64,000 nt of DNA, from the NCBI GenBank assembly GCA_964568735.1, contig CAZMRF010000016.1:15368-79367 (forward strand). The letters run 5' to 3'. This document shows, piece by piece, positions 58,707-64,000 of this stretch (positions are counted from its first letter, which is position 1; every line of letters begins with the position of its first letter). The stretch is from CAZMRF01 sp964568735. Its GTDB lineage: Bacteria; Acidobacteriota; Polarisedimenticolia; JACPZX01. The notes under the pieces are model-generated. The model ran no database searches, was not told where the DNA came from, and saw nothing but the letters and a program-made list of their open reading frames with translations. Both the position numbers and the translations under genes were made by a program.

Positions 58707-60191
58707 CTAGCCGACCAGGGCGAGGCGGGCGTAGAGGACGAACTGCTCCGGGTAGACTCCGATGAGCAGCGTGAAGAAGGCGGCGATCCCGATGGCCGCG
58801 GCGAGCGCCGGAGAGACGGCGAATCGCTCCTCGCTCATGGGCTCCTTGATGTACATCTGTACGACGATGCGGACGTAGTAGTACAGCGAGATGGCGCTGT
58901 TGACGACGGCGAGGACCGCCAGCCAGGCGTAGCCGGCCTTGATGGCTGCGCCGAAGAGGTACCACTTCCCGATGAAGCCGGCCGTGAGCGGGATGCCCGC
59001 GAGGGAGAGCATGAAGATCAGCATGGCGAAGGCCGGAAGCGGCGCGCGCCTCGAGAGCCCCGCGAAGTCGACCACCATGTCGCCTATCAGGTTCTCGCGC
59101 CTGAGCATGATCACGAGCCCGAAGGCGCCCAGCGTGGTGAAGCTGTAGACGAGCAGGTAGAGCGCCACGGCCGTCATCCCGTACGACGACGTCTCCGCCC
59201 CGCGCCCCGCCGCGATGACCCCCATCAGCGCGAAGCCGGCGTGGGAGATGCTCGAGTAGGCCAGCATCCTCTTCGTGTTCTCCTGGATGATCGCGGCGAC
59301 GTTGCCGAGCGTCATGCTCGCGGCCGACATGAGCACGAAGAGCGGGATCCAGGAAGAGGACAGGGGGCCGAAGCCTTCGATGAAGACCCGGATCAGCACG
59401 GCGAAGGCCGCGGCCTTGGAGGCCGTGGCCATGAACGCGGTGACGGCCGTCGGGGCTCCCTCGTAGGCGTCGGGGATGTACATGTGGAACGGGACTGCCG
59501 CGACCTTGAAGCCCAGCGAGACCGTGATCAGGATGACGCCGAGGAGCAGGAGCGGCGAGGCAGGCGCGGCCGCGATGGCCCGGCCGATCGCCGGCAGCGT
59601 CAGCTCCCCGGTCATGCCGTAAACGAGCGAAACACCGTAGAGGAAGATGGCCGACGAAAAGGCCCCGAGGATGAAGTACTTCAGCGCGGCCTCGTTCGAC
59701 TTGCGGTTGTCCTTCAGGAAGCCCGCCAGGACGTAGATCGACAGGGCCATGGTCTCCAGGCCGACATAGATGAGGACGAAGTTCGAGGCGCCGGCCATGA
59801 ACATCATCCCGGTGATGGCGAACAGGATCAGGGCGTAGTACTCGCCGGCCTGCGCGCCCTCGATGTCCATGTACCGGATCGAGAGCATGATCGTGAGGGC
59901 ACCCGCCGCGAGGAAGATGACCTTGAACCAGAGCGAGAAGGTGTCCAGGGTGAACTGGCCGAAGAAGCCCGGCGCGACCTTCCCGCCGTCCAGCTCGGCG
60001 CCCATCCTGAGCACCAGCACGAGCGTGACGGCGACGGCGAAGAGGGCCCAGTAGCCGAGCTGATGGCGCCGGTCGCGTCGCCACACGACGCTGATGGCCA
60101 GGATGAAGAAGGCGTAGAAGGCGAGCACCATCTCGGGCAGGATCTTGACGAGATCCTGGAGGAAGGCGGCGGTGTTGACGGCGACGGTCAT
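58707..60191 (-). CDS. nuoN: NADH-quinone oxidoreductase subunit N
   Basis: 494 residues with about fourteen membrane helices, one of three antiporter-like proton-pumping subunits of complex I. Key regions are VLIYVGLETMALSIYVLAGF (Glu of helix 5), GFKVAAVPFHMYIPDAYEGAP (Lys and discontinuous helix 7) and KRMLAYSSISHAGFALMG. The ATG overlaps the nuoM stop by four bases. It is the last complex I gene, followed at once by ATP synthase genes. Confidence 0.95.
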   Translation of the reverse strand: MTVAVNTAAFLQDLVKILPEMVLAFYAFFILAISVVWRRDRRHQLGYWALFAVAVTLVLVLRMGAELDGGKVAPGFFGQFTLDTFSLWFKVIFLAAGALTIMLSIRYMDIEGAQAGEYYALILFAITGMMFMAGASNFVLIYVGLETMALSIYVLAGFLKDNRKSNEAALKYFILGAFSSAIFLYGVSLVYGMTGELTLPAIGRAIAAAPASPLLLLGVILITVSLGFKVAAVPFHMYIPDAYEGAPTAVTAFMATASKAAAFAVLIRVFIEGFGPLSSSWIPLFVLMSAASMTLGNVAAIIQENTKRMLAYSSISHAGFALMGVIAAGRGAETSSYGMTAVALYLLVYSFTTLGAFGLVIMLRRENLIGDMVVDFAGLSRRAPLPAFAMLIFMLSLAGIPLTAGFIGKWYLFGAAIKAGYAWLAVLAVVNSAISLYYYVRIVVQMYIKEPMSEERFAVSPALAAAIGIAAFFTLLIGVYPEQFVLYARLALVG

Positions 60192-61837
60192 CTGCCGGCC
60201 CGGGGGCTCTCCTGCCCGATACCGGGGGCCGGGGCGGCCTCGGCCAGCGACGTTTCGGCCTGCGCGCTGCCGGGCACCAGCCCGGCCGTCGCGTCACCGC
60301 TCCACTCGTGATGCACCTGCTGGACCAGCCTCGCGACGGGGCGCTCCAGGATCCGGAAGAAGGGCCTCGGGTAGAGCCCGATCCAGAATGCGAGCAAGAC
60401 GAGCGGGACGAGCGTCGCGATCTCCCTGGCGTTGAGGTCCTTCAACCCCTGGTTCTCCGGGTTCTCCAGCTTCCCCCACATCGTGCGCTGGTAGAGCCAC
60501 AGCATGTAGGCGGCTCCCAGCACGATCCCGAAGACGGCGCAGACCGCCCAGAACATCCCTCCGACGTGCGTGCCGAAGATCGTGAACCCGACCTCGGAGG
60601 GGATCTGGAAGGCGCCGGCGAGGATGGTGAACTCGCCGATGAATCCGTTCAGCGCCGGGAGGCCGATCGACGACATCGTCATGATCATGAAGAGGACCGC
60701 GAAGACGGGCATGACCTTGCTCAGGCCGCCGTACTCCGCGATGAGCCTCGTGTGGCGCCGCTCGTAGACGAGGCCCACGATGAGGAAGAGCGCTCCGGTG
60801 GAGATCCCGTGGTTGATCATCTGGAGGATTCCGCCGTTGAGGCCGTTCACGTTGAGCGCGAAGACGCCCAGCATGCAGAAGCCCAGGTGGCTCACGGAGG
60901 AGTAGGCGACGAGCTTCTTCCAGTCCTTCTGCACCATCGCCACCATGGCGCCGTAGATGATCCCGATGACGCAGAGGCCCAGCATCCACGGGAGGAACTC
61001 CTTCGTGGCGTCGGGAAGCATGGGCAGCGAGAACCTCACGAACCCGTAGGTCCCCATTTTCAACAAGACAGCGGCGAGGATCACGGACCCCGCCGTCGGG
61101 GCCTCGGTGTGGGCGTCAGGCAGCCATGTGTGGAAGGGGAACATCGGCACCTTGATGGCGAAGCCGACGAAGAAGGCCCAGAAGATCCACTGCTGGACGG
61201 CGAGGGTCCACCCCGGATCCAGCGGCAGCAGGTGAAACTCCCTGACGTCGAAGGTCGTGGCGCCGTTGTAGAAGTAGACCGCCAGGATGCCGAGGAGCAT
61301 CAGGACCGAGCCGAACAGCGTGTAGAGGAAGAACTTGATGGCGGCGTAGAGGCGGTTGTGGCTTCCCCAGATCCCGATCAGGAAGTACATCGGGACGAGC
61401 ATGACCTCCCAGAACACGTAGAAGAGGAACATGTCCAGCGACATGAAGACGCCGAGCATCCCCGTCTGGAGCAGCAGCAGGAAGACGTAGTACTCCTTCA
61501 CGCGCTCCTTGATCGCGGTCCAGGAGGACAGGGCCCCGATGAAGCCCAGCAGCGTCGTGAGCATCACGAGGAGCATCGAGATGCCGTCGATGCCGAAGAT
61601 GTACTTGACCCCGATCGCGGGGATCCAGTCCCACTCCTCGAGCGTGCGCGCGTCGAAGCCCGCCAGCGAGTGATCCCACGACAGGAACAGCGGGAGGGAG
61701 ACGAGGAAGTCGGCCAGCATCACGAGCGTGGCGAACTTCGCGATGGCCCCCTTCTTCTCCTTCGGGAAGAGAAGCAGAAGGATGGCCCCCGCGAGGGGCA
61801 GGTAACAGATCAGCGATAGGAGTGGCTTGAAAAGCAT
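60188..61837 (-). CDS. nuoM: NADH-quinone oxidoreductase subunit M
   Basis: 549 residues, antiporter-like complex I subunit. FYVFWEVMLVPMYFLIGIWG holds the conserved Glu, GFAIKVPMFPFHTWLPDAH the conserved Lys region, and KKLVAYSSVSHLGFCMLGVF the second half-channel. The C-terminal 50 residues after the last helix are hydrophilic and low-complexity. It starts four bases after the nuoL stop. Confidence 0.95.
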   Translation of the reverse strand: MLFKPLLSLICYLPLAGAILLLLFPKEKKGAIAKFATLVMLADFLVSLPLFLSWDHSLAGFDARTLEEWDWIPAIGVKYIFGIDGISMLLVMLTTLLGFIGALSSWTAIKERVKEYYVFLLLLQTGMLGVFMSLDMFLFYVFWEVMLVPMYFLIGIWGSHNRLYAAIKFFLYTLFGSVLMLLGILAVYFYNGATTFDVREFHLLPLDPGWTLAVQQWIFWAFFVGFAIKVPMFPFHTWLPDAHTEAPTAGSVILAAVLLKMGTYGFVRFSLPMLPDATKEFLPWMLGLCVIGIIYGAMVAMVQKDWKKLVAYSSVSHLGFCMLGVFALNVNGLNGGILQMINHGISTGALFLIVGLVYERRHTRLIAEYGGLSKVMPVFAVLFMIMTMSSIGLPALNGFIGEFTILAGAFQIPSEVGFTIFGTHVGGMFWAVCAVFGIVLGAAYMLWLYQRTMWGKLENPENQGLKDLNAREIATLVPLVLLAFWIGLYPRPFFRILERPVARLVQQVHHEWSGDATAGLVPGSAQAETSLAEAAPAPGIGQESPRAGR

Positions 61838-61841
61838 CTGC

Positions 61842-64000
61842 TCAACCTCGGCTCATGAACAGGTACATGCAGAGAAGAACGAAGAGTCCGAAGACCATGA
61901 CGGCGGCGTAGGCCTGGACGAATCCGCTCTGGATCCGCCTCAGGACACGCGACCCCGACTTGAAGAACCATCCCACGAAATTGACGAGCCCGTCCACGAC
62001 CCACGAGTCCCAGAAAGCGCCCAGGTAGGAGGAGCCGATGGTCACGTGCCGCACCCCGTTGACCAGGCCGTCGACGACGCTCCTGTCGAAGCGGGCCGCC
62101 ATGTCGCAGGCGGCATAGTAGGCTTTCAGCACGGTGGCATCGTAGATCTCGTCCACGTGATACTTGTCGCGAAGGAGCGCGTAGAGGCCTCCGGCCGGGC
62201 GCGCCGCGGCATCGGCCATCTCGCCCTGCTCCCTGCGGTAGTAGCGCACGCCCATCAGGATGCCCATCACCGCGGCGCCCACGGAGACGGCCATCAACCC
62301 GATCTCGAGCGCCATGCTCACGTGGTGGCCCCCCGAGGCGCCCTCGATCCCGTTCGCGGCGGTCTCCCCTCCGTGGCCGGCCACCGAGAGGACAGGCGCG
62401 AGCCATTTCTCGAGGGCGTGAAACCCCGGCAGGCCGAGCGTTCCCCCCAGGGCGCTGAGGATCGCCAGCACGACGAGGACGTATTTCATGCTGGAGGGCA
62501 CCTCGTGCACGTGGCCCTCCACGTGCGCGTCCACCCGGCTCTCTCCCCAGAAGGTCAGCCCCACCAGCCTCGTCATGTACAGCGCCGTCAGCACCGCCCC
62601 GAGCAGACCCACCACCCACAGCGCCTTGCTCTCCTGAAACGCCCCCATCAAGATTTCGTCCTTGCTCCAGAACCCGCTCAGCGGGAAGATCCCCGCGATC
62701 GCCAGCCACCCCACCAGGAACGTCCCGTACGTCCACGGCAGCTTCCCCCTCAGCGCCCCCATCTTCTTCATGTCCTGCTCGTGGTGCAGCGCGTGGATCA
62801 CCGCCCCCGCTCCCAAAAACAGCAGCGCCTTGAAGAACGCGTGCGTCGTGAGGTGGAAGATCGCCCCCGTGAAGGCCCCCACCCCCGCCCCCAGCATCAT
62901 GTAGCCCAGCTGGCTCACCGTGCTGTAGGCCAGCACCTTCTTGATGTCGTCCTGCGCCACCCCGATCGTCGCCGCGAACAGCGCCGTCGCCGCTCCCACC
63001 ACCGCCACCACCGTCATCGCCCCCGGCGCCGCCACGTACAGCGCCGAGCACCTCACCACCATGTACACCCCCGCCGTCACCATCGTCGCCGCATGGATCA
63101 GCGCCGACACCGGCGTCGGCCCCGCCATCGCGTCCGGCAGCCACACGTACAGCGGGATCTGCGCGCTCTTGCCGCACGCCCCCACGAACAGCAGCAGCGC
63201 CGCCGCCGTCAGAAGCCCCTCTGCCACCCCCGTTCGGCCCCCTCCAATAGCCTCCATCACGGGGGCGATCTCCATCGTCCCGAAGGCTCCCCACAGCAAG
63301 AAGACCCCCACCACGAACCCCATATCCCCGATCCGGTTCGTCATGAAGGCCTTCCGCCCGGCCTGCGCGTTACCCTCGTCCTCGTACCAGTACCCGATAA
63401 GGAGATAACTGCACAGTCCCACCCCCTCCCAGCCCACGAACATCACCGGGAAGGCTCCCCCCAGCACCAGCGTCAGCATCGACGCCATGAACAGGTTCAG
63501 GTAGGCGAAAAACCTCCAGTACGACGCGTCCTCCCCCATGTACCCCGTCGAGTACACGTGGATCAAAAACCCCACCCCCGTCACCACCAGCAGCATCACC
63601 GACGAGAGCGGGTCCAGCGTCAGCAGCCATGGAACTCGCAGCGCGGGGGCGGTGCCGGGACTGTCGCCGGTGGGCACGAGGCTGACATCCTGACCGACAA
63701 CATGCCCGGCGCCGCCTCCGCTCTCGGAGAGCCCCCCCACGGACCTTGCTTCGTGGCCGCGCGCGCCGGCAGGGGGCGTCCCGCGTTCAGAGATGCCCTC
63801 GTAGGCAACCTGCGAGAGCCGCTCCGATGAGGATGGCTGCTGCGGCGCAGGGAACCACTCCCACACGAGAAGCTCGACACGGCGGTGCTCCGCCGAGACG
63901 CGAAGCCCCGAGCCTTCCGGCGGCCTCCAGGTGCGCAGGTCCGTGGTGGCGAGATCCCACACCGTCGCCCCGCTGAGGACGAAGGCCAGGAGCACCGTCC
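61842..64000 (-). CDS. nuoL: NADH-quinone oxidoreductase subunit L, N-terminus beyond the window
   Basis: At least 719 codons; the gene runs off the right edge. The core is typical: MFVGWEGVGLCSYLLIGYWY, FMTNRIGDMGFVVG, GACGKSAQIPLYVWLPDAM, KKVLAYSTVSQLGYMMLG, and a long C-terminal lateral helix region. Two oddities: about 75-90 hydrophilic residues (coded by about 63640-63880) sit between two early helices, and the segment 62510-63640 uses mainly G-ending codons (GCG, GTG, CTG, GGG), unlike the C-ending choice before and after it. Gene order L-M-N is standard for complex I operons. Confidence 0.95.
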   Translation of the reverse strand, partial: TVLLAFVLSGATVWDLATTDLRTWRPPEGSGLRVSAEHRRVELLVWEWFPAPQQPSSSERLSQVAYEGISERGTPPAGARGHEARSVGGLSESGGGAGHVVGQDVSLVPTGDSPGTAPALRVPWLLTLDPLSSVMLLVVTGVGFLIHVYSTGYMGEDASYWRFFAYLNLFMASMLTLVLGGAFPVMFVGWEGVGLCSYLLIGYWYEDEGNAQAGRKAFMTNRIGDMGFVVGVFLLWGAFGTMEIAPVMEAIGGGRTGVAEGLLTAAALLLFVGACGKSAQIPLYVWLPDAMAGPTPVSALIHAATMVTAGVYMVVRCSALYVAAPGAMTVVAVVGAATALFAATIGVAQDDIKKVLAYSTVSQLGYMMLGAGVGAFTGAIFHLTTHAFFKALLFLGAGAVIHALHHEQDMKKMGALRGKLPWTYGTFLVGWLAIAGIFPLSGFWSKDEILMGAFQESKALWVVGLLGAVLTALYMTRLVGLTFWGESRVDAHVEGHVHEVPSSMKYVLVVLAILSALGGTLGLPGFHALEKWLAPVLSVAGHGGETAANGIEGASGGHHVSMALEIGLMAVSVGAAVMGILMGVRYYRREQGEMADAAARPAGGLYALLRDKYHVDEIYDATVLKAYYAACDMAARFDRSVVDGLVNGVRHVTIGSSYLGAFWDSWVVDGLVNFVGWFFKSGSRVLRRIQSGFVQAYAAVMVFGLFVLLCMYLFMSRG

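Overview
The window is GC-rich, gene-dense DNA from a Gram-negative (diderm) bacterium. Evidence for an outer membrane includes a lipid A type N-terminal domain protein, an OPX polysaccharide exporter, two beta-barrel proteins and Wzx/Wzy machinery. Serine/threonine kinase and PEGA-domain proteins, MopE-type Cys/Asp repeats, PilZ and GGDEF/EAL proteins, complex I and an F-type ATPase suggest a respiring environmental lineage such as Acidobacteriota, Myxococcota or a related candidate phylum. The sequence alone does not settle the phylum. No rRNA, tRNA, CRISPR array, insertion sequence or phage gene was recognised.

Layout. 1-1914: the end of a lipid A-type sugar modification operon (LAB_N protein, ArnT-like transferase). 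2144-4740: an overlapping diguanylate cyclase/EAL pair. 4747-12506: an iron block with a Fur-box promoter, fur, feoB, a Cys-rich protein and a DtxR-FeoA regulator. It is followed by apbE, a porin, a flavinylated FMN-binding protein and a four-helix His-rich membrane protein, which together look like an iron-reduction and ferrous-uptake module. 12503-18080: dCMP deaminase, a secreted protein, a SpoIIE phosphatase, a coiled-coil protein, a winged-helix regulator with a palindromic operator, and a REC-PilZ protein.

18334-43573 is a large exopolysaccharide locus in two converging halves. The + half has a flippase, an FkbM methyltransferase, four GT4 transferases, a Wzy/ligase-like protein and an asparagine synthase. 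The - half has an OPX exporter with a partner beta-barrel, a Wzz-tyrosine kinase, a polymerase/ligase, a priming transferase, a WecG/TagA transferase, an epimerase and several small envelope proteins. Near the junction lie two methyltransferases of lower GC and a SelW-like selenoprotein gene whose in-frame TGA sits exactly at the CxxU redox position.

43693-50665 encodes an HTH-REC regulator and a Ser/Thr kinase operon with PEGA, TPR, PDZ and NHL-like modules. 50836-54600 is one 1254-residue secreted protein with ten MopE-like repeats. 55042-64000 (all - strand) runs nuoL-nuoM-nuoN-atpZ-atpI-atpB-atpE-atpF-aroB. The F1 genes are absent, and nuoL shows an internal change of codon usage.

The most notable observations are the hidden selenoprotein, the Fur-box-linked flavin/ferrous-iron cassette, the wHTH/PilZ pair with its palindrome, the TM-tailed small proteins of the polysaccharide locus, and the mosaic nuoL.
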